Below the pieces are notes generated by a model that was given only the letters and a program-made list of their open reading frames with translations, was not told the origin of the DNA and searched no databases. Below are positions 47,977 to 59,842 of a stretch of 64,000 nt of DNA, piece by piece. Every line of letters begins with the position of its first letter. Position 1 is the first letter of the stretch. This stretch comes from Neospora caninum Liverpool (Eukaryota; Apicomplexa; Conoidasida; Eucoccidiorida; Sarcocystidae): positions 4,653,797-4,717,796 of the forward strand of contig NC_018394.1 of the NCBI RefSeq assembly GCF_000208865.1. Direction: 5' to 3'. The translations under genes and the position numbers were made by a program.

Positions 47977-48821
47977 GAGCACAGAGGCGCAAAAGGCGAA
48001 GAAGCTAGCGTAGCAGCAGGTGCTTTAGACGCAGCGCTGCTTCCTCGGCTTCCATTCACAAAGAATTGAGGCCACACTTTATTTCATAGTTGTAGAATTC
48101 CTGTGGGGCGTCTATATGTCTGCTAGGGGCGCAAATGTACGAATACGTAGTAGGAAATTTGACAGGCTTAACCTTACAAGAATACACGCACTGTATGATG
48201 TGTAGACATGCAACGACAGACTTCATCAGGATACTGGGCAGCTCCATAATTGCCTCGGAATCGAGATAAGCACGTGCTTTACCTGGCGACGTTCTTCCAA
48301 GTTTGGCATAGATTCCTCTTTTTGAAATACACGAGTTTGTCTCCAGGGTATGCGTGTTTAGTTTTCTGCGCTATTGCTCGTATGGCTGATTGTGATCAAC
48401 TGCCTGTTTTTGTTTCTGATGTGAACAAGATACGTGTTGGAAAAGGGGGGTTTTATCCATTGTAGGTTTTCGAGCAAAATGTGGAAGTGAAATGATTTCC
48501 AACTCCCGCAAAGTACATTGTGCTGAAATAAAAGGCGAAGAAAGTCTGAAAGCCGACATAAATGGAGGCCATAGTGTACAGTGCAGGCGTGGTCCTGCAA
48601 GGCAAATGAGTGTGTATTTTAAAAATACAAAACGAGTAGAACAGTTTTTGTCTGACTGGCCGGATGTATTTGTGCGCGTTTGAAGAAAGGAATCGATGAA
48701 AGCGACTTGTAGAACGGAGGATGGTCATTCTCAAAGTGAGAATGGCCCCTTTAATTCCCGCTGTTGACTGGTGTGTGCTGTTGCAGCGCTTAGTCCGCTT
48801 CTCACAGCCTCCCAGACCGCG
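47977..48821. other. Intergenic, start of the less GC-rich block
   Basis: No coding exon is supported. It probably contains the 3' untranslated region of the Ubl-membrane gene. Base composition becomes visibly richer in A and T from about 48.05 kb and stop codons appear in all frames. Confidence 0.4.
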
Positions 48822-49376
48822 ATGCTGGTCGTGAATGAGGAGAAAGTTGTTCAAATGCTGGCGGTTGAACATGGATCAGAACCCAACTTCGACTGCGCCG
48901 CTTCCGATTATGACACTTCTTCCGCCGGAATGTCGAAGAAAAAAGTGTAAATTGAAAGCAAGTTCAGCACCAACTTCTCACTTCACTCTGTGTATGCATC
49001 CCTACGATGTGCTGGGCTTCCTCTACCCTCAGGTCTGTGACCGTCCTTTACGCGTGACCTCTTAACTCGTAGGGTTTAGGGCGACATCCGATACAAGACA
49101 TGACGGGAATCTTCGAAAGATGAGCTCTTTGACGTTTTCCTGAGTGTCCAGACAAACGAACATTTGCAAATTAGTTTCTTAATTTGTTCAACCAGCCGTG
49201 CTTGTCGCAGCGGTTCTCAACCTCTTGAGGCGGCTCTCGTACGGCACAACGAGGACAGGATCATGGCCACGGTAGTTTGTGCCCAAGTTTGCGGTTACAC
49301 AACACTGCTGCAGATACAGCGCATATACCGTGTTTGTGGTCTGAGTACTGGAGGAAAACGTTCGAGAGAAACGTAG
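48822..49376 (+). CDS. Possible small two-exon gene, unknown function
   Basis: Tentative exons 48822-48944 (ATG, ends AAA before GTGTAA) and 49152-49376 (after GTGTCCAG, stop TAG), joined in phase 0, give about 115 residues. The first exon reads MLVVNEEKVVQMLAVEHG and is acidic; the second contains PLEAALVRHNEDRIMAT. I recognise no family. A 42-base segment at 49272-49313 bounded by GT and AG could be removed without changing frame. The first exon may extend upstream to an acceptor at about 48786, in which case the true start is elsewhere. Support is only open frame, splice consensus and matching phase. Confidence 0.25.
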
Positions 49377-50991
49377 CTGAATTAAACTTGATTTTCTTAA
49401 TAAGGACCACAGCGCGGTTAGTCCAGTGGGCGCGACTCTTTTGCATTCGAGATGTGTATGTTTTTGGAAACGAGATGAAACAGAAGCGAATGTCGGCTAC
49501 ATCATCTGAGGCTCTGCACCCGTGTCGTTGTGCGGATGAGGCGATCTCGGTGCTAAGTGCCTTCGAAAGCCCCATTCCATGCCGAGAAGCCTGGCCCAGA
49601 ACGGTTGAAGCAGCAAAAACCAACACTGCTCGGCGCGCGTACAATGTGAAAAAAAACGTCACTGCAACGCTCAGGGACGGAGTTCACATCTGTTTTTCTC
49701 TGCTCATTTTCCGTGGTTGTCAGAGCAAAAAGTATTCTCGACCGGGGCGAAAGGCTCTTCTCGCGTTAATAGTCCACACACCACTGCGAGCTAGTGACAA
49801 AACGCCCCTGACACACCGTTGCACGACAGGCGGAGTCGCAGCGGAGCGACTTTGGACGAAAAGCATCGAAAGACTTTACAGAATCTATTAACTGCAAATG
49901 TGAACATTCGTGTGTGTGTGCATACATACATACATACATACATACATACATACATACATACACGTACGTATTTGAAATTGCCTTGCATCCGAGAGTCTCG
50001 TTACCTCCGGATCTGGGAATGGCTACGCACTAGCGCATGAACAGGCCGAGTATCGTGTGGCAGTGAATTCAGGCCGCCCAAAAGATCTGAACGACTGTTC
50101 AACCGTCTATCGTTTCTGGATTTGTAGCATTATCGCTCACTGAGAGACTGGCACCTCCATAAACTCCGTTCATGGAAATCAAAAGAGCTTTCACTGATTG
50201 TATTTATGAAACGTGATTAGTCACTTAGCCAACACTATCCGGTTGTTTGGGAACAACTCGACTATGTAAGGGTAATTTATGTGTTTTTTTTTTTTGGGTC
50301 ATGGCGGGAGGAGCATGCTGAGTTACTCACAGAGGGAGGGGAGCCCTACTACTGTTATGACAGGTACTGGCCGATAAAATTTTTGGCTGAGTATGTGCTG
50401 GCTCTCGTCCCCGTAAACTGTTATTCCGGTTAAACTGAGATGCCCATGGGATCGAACGCGTCAGCAAAATTCCTGTGGTGCCCATATTCGAGTCAACGGC
50501 GCGAAAATAACTGAGGTGTCCCGTTTCTTCAGAACGGCGTTTCGCAGCCTGGTCGTGGCTCCAGCGAAGGGCAGTCGCCACCGTATTTGGACTGCTATCC
50601 CCGGCGTTGCTGCGGTTGCCGAGGAAAAGTGAATTCGTACCATTTACGGCATTATGAAAGGCATTTTTGATCTCGAGAGGTTTATGAACGACAGACGACA
50701 CCGTAGACCGACACAGATCTGGCACGAAACCGAGGTTCCGTCGAATTTAGATACGTCGTAGCCTCCAAGTATCCAAGGTACCACATAGGGTATTGGAGAA
50801 AGGAGGCATCGAGGGGTTGTCTGTTCAGCATATCGGCATGGGATGACAACAAAAAAGTCCGAATCCACCGACGTCGTTCCCACCAAAAAAAACTGGCCAA
50901 ACGAGTCGGCGTTTCGTTGCACAGGCTTTTCGTGTCACCATGCCATTGAGGTCCAGCACACACACACAAACGACACGTTGAATCAGAATAT
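49377..50991. other. Spacer with (CATA)n repeat and possible exon fragments
   Basis: No gene is called. A plus frame around 49847-49918 reads GATLDEKHRKTLQNLLTAN and could splice in phase to 50073-50143, which ends in TGA. A 205-codon plus frame at 49277-49891 overlaps it in another register. Neither has other support. A T-run lies near 50284-50296. The region also contains the 3' side of the minus gene ending at 50992. Confidence 0.3.
49921..49962. repeat. (CATA)n tetranucleotide repeat
   Basis: About ten uninterrupted CATA units, directly after a GTGTGTGTG stretch. It is the only clean tetranucleotide array in the window. Confidence 0.9.
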
Positions 50992-51459
50992 TCACTCCGA
51001 GTCAGAGTCGAGGTAAGAGCCCGTAATACGATGCTTGTAGTGCCAGTGGCTGCAAGACGCGTGGTGGTTCAGGAACACAACCAGAAGAAGCAACGCAGTA
51101 GTGATGCTCAGGCGAAGCAAACTCCGGAGGGGACTGTCATCTCGTCTGTAGTTCTTGAAAATGCCGTACTTGTAATATTCAGCAGGGATATCGTCAGTGT
51201 ACCTTGGAGTGACTGTCGCTGCTGGTGCATGAGACCCCGCGCTGTGCGATTGGACTGCGTTCGCTGCAAATCGTGTCCGAGAAAGTGAGCAGAAAAAGGC
51301 AGGGCTCGAGGGGGCGAAAACACGCAGCGATGCAAGGGCAGGCACCGTAACGGGCGACGGCAAGGAACTCTGTCTCGCCAGATAGGAAACTTTGGACGCG
51401 TTTGTTGTCGCACCCAAGACCCTGCTACCCGCCCGAACGGCGAAGTAACTGCCAGCCAT
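50992..51459 (-). CDS. Small single-pass protein, probably mitochondrial
   Basis: An intronless frame of 155 residues with start context AACCATGG. The first ~90 residues are rich in Ser, Ala and Arg and have almost no acidic residues (SYFAVRAGSRVLGATT, SLSRTRFAANAV), which is typical of a mitochondrial presequence. A conserved-looking segment DDIPAEYYKYGIFKNYRRD follows, then a transmembrane helix around residues 116-135 (LLRLSITTALLLLVVFLNHH) and a short polar tail ending DSDSE. This plan suits an accessory subunit of an inner-membrane complex, several of which are lineage-specific in coccidia; that is inference, and I cannot name the protein. Confidence 0.6.
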   Translation of the reverse strand: MAGSYFAVRAGSRVLGATTNASKVSYLARQSSLPSPVTVPALASLRVFAPSSPAFFCSLSRTRFAANAVQSHSAGSHAPAATVTPRYTDDIPAEYYKYGIFKNYRRDDSPLRSLLRLSITTALLLLVVFLNHHASCSHWHYKHRITGSYLDSDSE

Positions 51460-53728
51460 GGTTATGGAACTGTCACGAGACGCAGACGACGGAAATGCGT
51501 GGACAGAAGCGTCCTTCACAGAAAATGAGAACCCAGAAAAAAACTGTTTAGGCCGTATCAACCGATGGGATAGAGAGAAATGCGAAGCGCAGGAAAACGA
51601 AAGAGGAGCGAGCCCGACGGAACCAATGGTATCAACACCCTATCGGGCGTGAAAACATGCACTCGGGTTTCTTTTCTCGCATGTGGAAGCCAAAGAAAAG
51701 CTGTACCAGCTGGTGAGGAGAGAAAAATCGGACGGATTTGCGAAGGCAGACAATTTGTTGATGAAATGTAAAAAGTATAGGTTAGTTTGCTTCAATTGAG
51801 GTCGAGTTTCTGGTTCTTCAGTACTGGTGTTCGCACTCTTCTCTGCCACTCCTGTACTATCGTGGAAAAAAGTCCAGGCCACCCCTAATAAAAATGCCTT
51901 CTAGATGCTCGGGTGTAGTAAGTACTGCGTCTACGCAGTGCAATTGTTTCACGTCAGTCTATCAGGCAATGGGATAGATTGGATTGTTGACTCATGCTGA
52001 ACATTTAGGGATGAAGTGTGTGTCTGTTTATTCGTTTTGTGTTTTGCCGTTCTGGATCGCGGATGGTTTGTACAGAGACGATATCTACTTATGCGATAGT
52101 AAAGTAACAATATATGGCCTAGCTATCATCTTTGTGTTCTTAATGCCGGCTTCGTGCGGATGATATGGTAGCTTCTGTACCAACCTGTCTTAGCGGTCCG
52201 GAATCATTTTCCCACGGCAGTGCCGAGAAAGAATAGTGTCGTTTTACTCTTCGGCATGGCATGACATACTCAGCACGGCGCAGGACGGAGCGTAACACTT
52301 CCCCATCCATTGGGAAGAGTTTAAGTATGCGGCACTGCCGGAAGCATTGTCGTAGGCAGGCACAGAACACGAGAAAGGATGCGATGATATCCTGGTATCT
52401 GAGTGATTCGTATACTCTGTTTGCCTCGTTGCTAGCAAAATCTATGTTAAACACTCAGTTCAGCAGGCGTATAGTCTAATAGCACCCTGATCGACCATAA
52501 CGTGTTTCCTCGGCATGAAATCCTGCGAGCACGCATTGCGCAGTACTCCAGATTTCGACAAAGACAGTGATCTGGAGACTCAGGAGATTCCTTGCTGGCT
52601 GTATCTCCGGGGTGTCGTCGTAGTGACAGTCCTACGACTGCAAAGCACGGGGACGCACGAAACCTTGTAGGCACGGCGCAACTGAATGGAAAAGAGGACG
52701 AGTCCTCTCGCGCGTACCCGCGTGACCCCCTCCTACCTGCGGTTGTCAAATTTCACGCAGGGTTGTACACATTGGAAACGAAAACCAGCTTGAAATTCCC
52801 CATGTTACGCGTTGCCTGCTTCGGTTCGGAGCATCGAACAACGGTATTAGAGGATAACTTCCCACGAATAAAGAGTAGGTGCTCATGTATGCGGGATGTG
52901 ACGACATTTTACTGAAAGCCTCAATGGAATAATTTGTGCAGCCGGTCGTAGTCATGGAGTTCCTTCAACTCTTTCTTCACGCAGTTTGCGTCTGCAGTCC
53001 ACCTCAAGAGCCAGTCATTCCCTTTTTATATGCATACACTGATAGTAGAGTCCCCGGTGGTCGGACACAATCGCTGTAATTTTGCGATCTCTTTGAGCAC
53101 CGCCACGCTGTCGCGTCGTCCTCCCTAAAGTAAGCTCCTAGAGCAGATTTAGCTGGTTTTCCGTGGGAAGCATGCACCTAACGAGGTCATCTGCCCCGAC
53201 AGATCATCATTTGGCGTCTTGCCAGCGTATACGAAGGCGAAAGGGCGAGCCAGGAAGGCAGCGGCGCTCCTGCGTTTTGTTTTCTAGCGCGCCTGAGACT
53301 AAGTTGGGTTCTTGGAGACAGTACCGGAAAAGAGCCCTTCACATCAGTATCTGATCCTGCTGAGATAGCAATACTATGTAAATGACAACTACTGTGGGAA
53401 TAGGACCCATTGAACATCATGTACTACTTGCCCCGCTGTAAACGAGGAAACGATGCTTGCACAGTGACTTTCAGTCATCTTGGCTCTAAAGCCCATTCTC
53501 TTTGTCGAGTATCGCTTCACCGTTCTCCGGTGGAGAAGGCAAGAACGTGGTGGAGGAATCAATTCCGGATTCATCTTTTCTGCGTTCTTTGGGAGCCTGC
53601 GCGCTAATCTGTGTGAATGAACATGCAATGTGAGTTCGAGCGCCACCACTTCAAAGTGTAATCTGCGTCTTGAAACCTGCCTGAAATACTGCGATTAGCT
53701 TATAATACCGAGAGATATGGATTTCTAG
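51460..53728. other. Spacer with conflicting opposite-strand exon candidates
   Basis: No gene is called. At 52140-52915 both strands look protein-like. The minus strand can be spliced as three exons from an ATG at 52907 (reading MSSHPAYMSTYSLFVGSYP) to a stop at 52140. The plus strand has an uninterrupted frame at 52592-52915 containing GTAQLNGKEDESSRAYPRD. A minus frame at 53574-53428 ends at a good donor, and another at about 53365-53187 could follow it, but I could not join them in phase. Confidence 0.25.
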
Positions 53729-56700
53729 GAAGGAGTTGAAAGGTACCGACTCCCGCGGGCCACGTCCTTTAGAAGAGGCTTCCGAAGATTTCTGTCTGGG
53801 AACAATCTTCACACAAGGCTACTGCTGTTCACGGACCCGTATATCCGTGTGAATGGCCACAGGCAGGGCGTCATGCTGTGCTCCGCACATGCAAACAATG
53901 AATGCCGGATGAACGCATCCCTGAGCGTAGTGGCTTCCTCCCCACCGTGTGTGCCCACACTTCTGAAGCTGCCCGAGGAATCGCTATTCTCCCATAATTT
54001 GGAACACCCAAAAGCAACGTGATTTTTTTTCTCCAGTTACCAGAGCGATTCTGAGTGCAGTCGCTCGGACTGGCTCTGCAGAAACGCCTCAGTCGTTTCC
54101 ATCACACGTAGAATCTGGACTTGAGATTTGTGTTCGCCTTGTAATGAATTCTGCCGTCCAGCGTCAAAGACGATGCCCAGCCAGACATACAACAAGACGC
54201 TGAAAAGCGGTCATGGGACGCTGATTGGGAACTGGCAGGAGGAACTGTCACTGAGAGAAACGGATACGGTCTCGAATTCCAAGTGAGAACTGACTGCATC
54301 TTCTAACATAGGAAAAGTGGGGGAACATACTGAAGTGGCCGAAGTGGGGCCGGCAGAGCTAAAAAACCGAGACTGAGAAAAAGTTGACTCCACCTTGTGG
54401 TGGCATTTGCTTCCGCACAGATGGCTACAACGTACTTTTCGTTTCAGGGTTTAGGACTGCCGTTTTCAAGCTTGACTTGAATCCTCTCTAGAAAAAGGCG
54501 AAGACATTATTATCAGTGGCTCTTTCTGCCTGATGTGTGCCGTACACTCGTAGCTGCTATGCCAGCTGGTCTCAAGATGGCGCAAGCACGTTCCGCCGTA
54601 TCCACGGCAGCAGGCGATACGACCCAGTCGATCAGTTCACGACAACGAATATGGAGTTTTCGAAGAAACTGGCTGCCGACGCTGGAACGCGGAGTAGTGC
54701 TCAGGCATCCTGTTCACACCGTCTGCAAAACAGAATAGATACAACGGTGAAAGACACTCTGGAGAGGCTGGATCCAAGCGTGAGGCCCAGATATGAAGCC
54801 CTGCAAAAACAGAATTACTACGAAGCGCTCAAAGAGCGTGTGGAGCAGCTGGTAAACTCAGCACAAAGCATAGATCCTCACGGGTCAGTTTTTCTTCCCG
54901 TTTTAGGGGCTCTTCTACTACGTGTTAGGCTTACCATAGCAACTACCTGTATATGGATAGATGAGATGGGTCTTCCCCATGTTCACACCTCTTGAGGTTC
55001 TTCAGCCGCGCAACTGTCTCCCTGTATAGCCTGTTCGAAACTATGCACGTATGGAAAAGATTTCGTTTAACAGTCGCATGGGAAGCTGGCGTTGAGGAGA
55101 GAGGTCGGTCACACGAACACGGGAACGAGAACTCCCTTTCAACCGACGTGAACCCTGGTCTAGAGGTATGAAAGAAAGTGTAGGGTAGACTGCTTACGGG
55201 TTCAGTGTAGAGGCGCGTTGTGTGGATCATTAGGACGTGAGTAACCCCATTAATGGGTAAAGCGACCATACGGTTCGGATCACTAGGAGGCCTCATCTAG
55301 CGTGACAGGTTGTCACATGAACGCTTTTCGAGGTCATTAGTTCACACTGATACATACGCATTTTCATTGGGAACTACAAATGCGCATTTCGACAAACTCG
55401 CTAGGAAGGAAATTTGCAAGCATATGTCTACACTTCCATGTTTCTCCGTCTCAGCGGCGCTGCTATTAGGTCGTCATGCTGCGTAAACCTCGCTCCGTGT
55501 CATTTGTTCATTGATTACCGGTTGCTTATACGACTCCTCAATGTCAGACGCGAATGGAAAAGAGAAACGAGTTCGGGCCCTTCCCCGGACTGACGGAGGC
55601 GGGCGAGGCCTTCAAACAACCTGTAAGGAAGAAAGGGGAAGCGCAATTGCTGTCTCCAATGCCATTAAGCTCCTCTGGAGGAAAAACTGACTCAGCTTAA
55701 TTACCCGTTCTGATGGTCTCTCGGGTTCACAGTCATGTTACGTGCCACAGAAGCACCGTCAACCTTCATTATTTTTCAGTTTCAGCAGTATTTTCGCTCT
55801 ATTTTGTTGGGCCTATCCATCATTTCTCTGATGAGTTCAGCAAACACCCCGAAATTACCGTCGGATGAGGCCATCAGGAGAGAGCCTCAAGTATCTTGCG
55901 GATGCCCACTATGCAGGCACTCACCCAAGCGGCATGGGAAGACGTGCCTACGAAACGCCCAATCAAGCCCGTATCCGCTCCCGGCACTCCTGACGCGTGT
56001 GGTATTCGTTGTCCTTGCGCCCCGTCTGTTGAGTCGGTGCCGGCAGTGTCCCCGGTGAGTCAAGGTGATAAACGCATGAGAGCAGAAAACAGCAGCAACC
56101 CCCCGTAAAGTCACGTCTCGGTATAAGCGTGTACGTGGAAAGCGAGAGAGTGACGAACGCGAGGCAATCAGCAGAGGGGGGAGAAAGTGTGCTTTGTCTA
56201 CCACAGTTCCCTTTGGAAGTGGGGCGGCCGTCTCAGTACGCTGAAAGCGCGTGTGATAGGTGCTATCTCGGAGATTGACGTAGACATCTCTGCGCATACA
56301 AGGCACCGAGTATTGCCTGCGAGATACATACAAGCAACTGTGGGTGACGCCGGTGTGTCAGGATAAGATCGTCCAACAGTTCGTGTGTTCACTATAAAGC
56401 ATACACACCCATATATGCCTCCTGCTGATAGGGGCTGGTGGAGATGTTTGCCTCCTTTCAACCTGCAAGTTTCGGCAACTCCGGGAACAGCGTGGAATTA
56501 GTGATCCCCCAACAACGTTGAGATACTCGAACAACCTGACCCAGTCTGCCTGCACAGAAGGGTGTAATCTGATGAGTCCAGAACAGGTTGCAAGCAGTGT
56601 GACTCACGTTCCCAACAGGCTCAACCCGTGACCCTGATGGAAGTGCAGCAGAGACTCCAAGATGCCTTACAAAAGTCTCTCGGCGGCCGTTCATACGTCT

Positions 56701-59243
56701 TCTTCCGCAAGTTCCTGATGTAAGAGAAGAGCCTACTGACACCCGTAGTCCTGGCTGCAGTTGCTGGATGGATCTGGACGATCTCAACAGTGTAGTAGAT
56801 TGTCCCTGACAGCCACCGTTGCCTTCCCTATTGGCTTGCATTCGTTTATGAGAAGAAATGAGTTTTCGATTAGAGGCCCGACCATTCAGTGTTTACTCCA
56901 CACGCTGCCAGGATCTTCCGGACATTCACGATACAGACCTTTGCACGCTTGACCGACCCATCAGCTCCCCGATATTACGACGGGAGGTATATCTTTGCAG
57001 ATACAGCCAAACGACCAGAGGTTCCGTATCTTCAGCTGTGATAAGTTTCGTTCTTTGGGGAGATGCTGATCCAGGTATACTCTAGTCTTCGCTTTGTAAG
57101 CGCAGGGCACACCGGAATTCTGCGGGTAACGTCTCTACATGTGCACTCCGCCAATTCCTGAGGGAGCCCGCCGGAGTCAAGGATGACATTCTGGTGAGAC
57201 TCTTTCCGACGTTCATTCCCACTCGAATGCAAAGCACCATCAAGCTGGAAAAGGTAACAGGGCCGCCAGTGTTCCTCGCCTTGATTCCTTGAATAAAAAC
57301 GAACTGATGTGCACTCTAGTGCGGCGCACCGTCTGACCCAGGTTCCGCAAATACAAGCATTGTCGCGCTGAGTCCCCTGAAATGGAGGTCTTCATACGGT
57401 ATTTCAGATACAGATAGATAAGAGCATTTACACAAATCACCACTGGCAGACACCCGCCAGAGTCCACGGAGACCACGTTTTCCCAGGGTGTCTCAGATAG
57501 AGAGGGGTCACTTGCATGTAAGTATGTGGCGATCTCTCTCCGTGTATCGCAGGCTCCCAACGTGCTGGACGCTACACTGAAGGTCCTCTCAACAACCGAC
57601 AAAGGCACGGTGACCGTTGAGAAACTCGTTGAGTTTTTCTGGGTAAAACTTCTCTCGGGAATGTTGCGGCTTTTCGCCGCAGCAAGGAGAGCGGAGCCGG
57701 CTGTGTCCACAGTTAGCGGGGTGGCCTGGCAGTCGTCACGACAAGCTCATGTTTCGTTTGTTTCCTCAGAGTTGTGTCAAAAAGATAAAAAAGAAAGCCG
57801 TACCCCTAGTGAATGCCAGCCTATTTTGTCTCGTGCAAGTGCCCTGCTTTTGACTAGGGTTTCAGCGTTTCGCGGGCGATTATACCTGAGGATGAGTCAG
57901 TCTCGACCAGTGACATTGTGTAGGCTGAACCTGCAGTGCCTGTAAAAGCAAACGGACAAGCTTCTCAAGGAGAAGACAGATACATTAACATACTTGCTCG
58001 CTTCCTGTGTTTCCAATGCTAAGGAAAATACTGTTACAATACAGTTGCTTCTATCCTGGTAAAGAGAGGATATGGGGAACGGTACAGTACAGAGAAACGG
58101 CATTAGGTTTCTTGGCAAACAAGCGTTCTGTTGGGTATCGTGCTCGCAAATCGGCACCCCCCTCATTGATCCCGCTTTGCGTGCAGCCCCCTTTGAGTCA
58201 AAAGAGGAAAGCTTTGTTAGCGAATCTATCAAGGGAGGCACAAAAACTGACGGAAATCGCCAGGTCTCGTGGCCTTCCAGTGCCTGCTGTAGACATATCT
58301 TCCTTGTCGGTGGACCTGCAAAACATTGTCAGAAGTGGTTCGTACGAACTCGATAGCCAAGGAAGAGTATCTCTACAGGATATAAAGAGCTTGTTACTGG
58401 TAGGTTTCTGTGCAAACTCTTTGGTGCTTATATTTGCCCGAAAGAATGCAGGTGCTGTCAAAACGGAAGGAGCTCTTTGTATCAGACGACTGGACCCGAC
58501 TCCAAACACAACAAGAGCTTCTCCAGACATGTGAATATATATATATATATAAGGAGAGAGAGGTATATAGATATTTACGAACACGTGCACAAACCAGTGA
58601 AAGCACACTTGAATTCTGGCTGTGGTAGGCCCTTGGTCATCATTCAACAGCGAAGCGAGTGACTGAGGCGATTATCATGACACTATCCCCCAACCTCCCT
58701 GCTGTGCCGTAGTTGTTCTCTCTCTCGTTGCTCTGTTTCCTTTCTCCTCAGGACCTTAGTCCTGGAGTTGCTTGCGACAAGGAATACGACGGTCTGATTC
58801 AGTCATCCATTAATGCTTTAGTTATATCACCATCCAGGAAGACAGTAAATACGCTCAAAGAATGGTATGCTATTCATGGCGTATAAGCTCGTTGAAAACG
58901 ACGAGCACATCTAACTGATGGTGGATGGACGAAGGATTTTGTGTCCGCTCCGGGAACAGCCAAAAGGAACTGACAAATACGTCTACGAACCTCCTGGGGG
59001 AAAAAGACCTATACGTTAGTGAAGAGAGAATGACCTGGTGCCCTTGATAGAAACAGGTCTGGGGAGAAACGATCGGAGCTCACAATTCGGTTCTGGAAAA
59101 CAAATGAGGGGCAAACCAGAACGTGTTGCAGTGGCGCATTTCCTGCCCACATGACAAATATACACTTTTCCGGCGGCAGTCATCTTCCGGAAGTTCCTCG
59201 GGTGTGCTGTAGGGGTCTACATCTGTGCATGTGCGAGACATAG
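53729..59243 (+). CDS. Many-exon gene with EF-hand-like motifs, function unknown
   Basis: Proposed exons: 53729-53946, 54162-54282, 54636-54883, 55006-55165, 55780-56054, 56207-56309, 56619-56719, 56890-56986, 57101-57253, 57553-57642, 58187-58399, 58752-58864, 59057-59243 (TAG). All use GT-AG and every junction is in phase, giving about 690 residues without a located start codon, so the 5' end is missing from this model. Several segments resemble a degenerate calcium-loop half followed by a helix: DPHGRATVSLYSLFETM, TTDKGTVTVEKLVEFFW and ELDSQGRVSLQDIKSLL; helices VTLMEVQQRLQDAL and RSYVFFRKFL sit nearby. This suggests repeated EF-hand-like modules, but acidic ligands are incomplete and I would not claim calcium binding. 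The exon at 55780-56054 is open in three frames and is the weakest interior choice. Codons are less GC-biased than in RAD50. Confidence 0.5.
58535..58552. repeat. Short (TA)n microsatellite in intron
   Basis: A TA run of about 18 bases in the intron between exons ending 58399 and starting 58752. Confidence 0.7.
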
Positions 59244-59842
59244 TAAAGTTATCCCCATTATCCCCGTCTTGAAGAGGCTTACAGAAGTGGACCTGAGCCA
59301 GAAACCTTCCGTCTGGGGCATCGAAAAGAACGACGAAATTCGTGGGCAGCTAGGGGTTTTACGTAGAAAATGAATTTCTCCACGTGTTGGGATATCGAAA
59401 CCTTGTCCGAGGCTTTGCATCCAGTTCACAGCAGGGTTTCTGACCCGCGAAAAAGGCTCGTACAAACCGGTTTGCGGAACACAGGCGAGTTTGCGTTTTT
59501 TTCTAGAAGATAAACATATATGGATGGAGTTACATACTTCCATGTTGATGTGTGAATGGAGCTCCGCGAAAATGGATTCCTTTTTTCTGACTGCCGAACC
59601 GGGTCGAGGCACATGAGGGTGTCGAGCTGCTTCTTACGGTTAGGCAAGTTATCAGGCGCACGAGCCTTGGTCAGAAAACACGCGAATATCAGACAGCAGA
59701 TCAAAAAGCTAAGACAGGGAAGGCAGACAGCGAACAGATCGTGTACTTGGGTTTGTTGGGAGTAGATTCGCTCTCCCTGGGAGAGGATGTTTGCTCCCTC
59801 GAGAGTTGTGCTAAAACGTAGAGTAAGCTGTTGTGGATGCAT
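59217..59842 (-). CDS. Possible two-exon small membrane protein
   Basis: Exons 59842-59538 and 59502-59217 join in phase across a 35-base GT-AG intron (donor GTATGT, acceptor TTCTAG), giving 196 residues. The product starts MHPQQLTLRFSTTLEG, has a hydrophobic segment near residues 36-58 (LFAVCLPCLSFLICCLIFAC), a basic region and a second hydrophobic end (GIMGITLLCLAHAQM). No family is recognised. The intron is very short for coccidia, and the plus strand is also open over exon 2, so this may be chance. Its 3' end overlaps the proposed stop of the 53729-59243 gene by 27 bases. Confidence 0.3.

Noticed and set aside
49380..49470. tRNA-like sequence around GGTTAGTCCAGTGGG
   Set aside because: No acceptor stem, anticodon arm or T-arm could be folded around it. 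No tRNA or rRNA gene was recognised anywhere in the window.
53187..53574. Two-exon minus gene starting MNPELIPPPRSC
   Set aside because: The first exon ends at a good donor in phase 0, but the following frame needs phase 1 or 2, and the plus strand is equally open.
59180..59373. Plus exon reading IFRKFLG...LGVLRRK as the end of the many-exon gene
   Set aside because: The acceptor at 59179 requires phase 1, but the previous exon ends in phase 2. The exon at 59057-59243 fits the phase. The alternative stays open if an extra exon exists.
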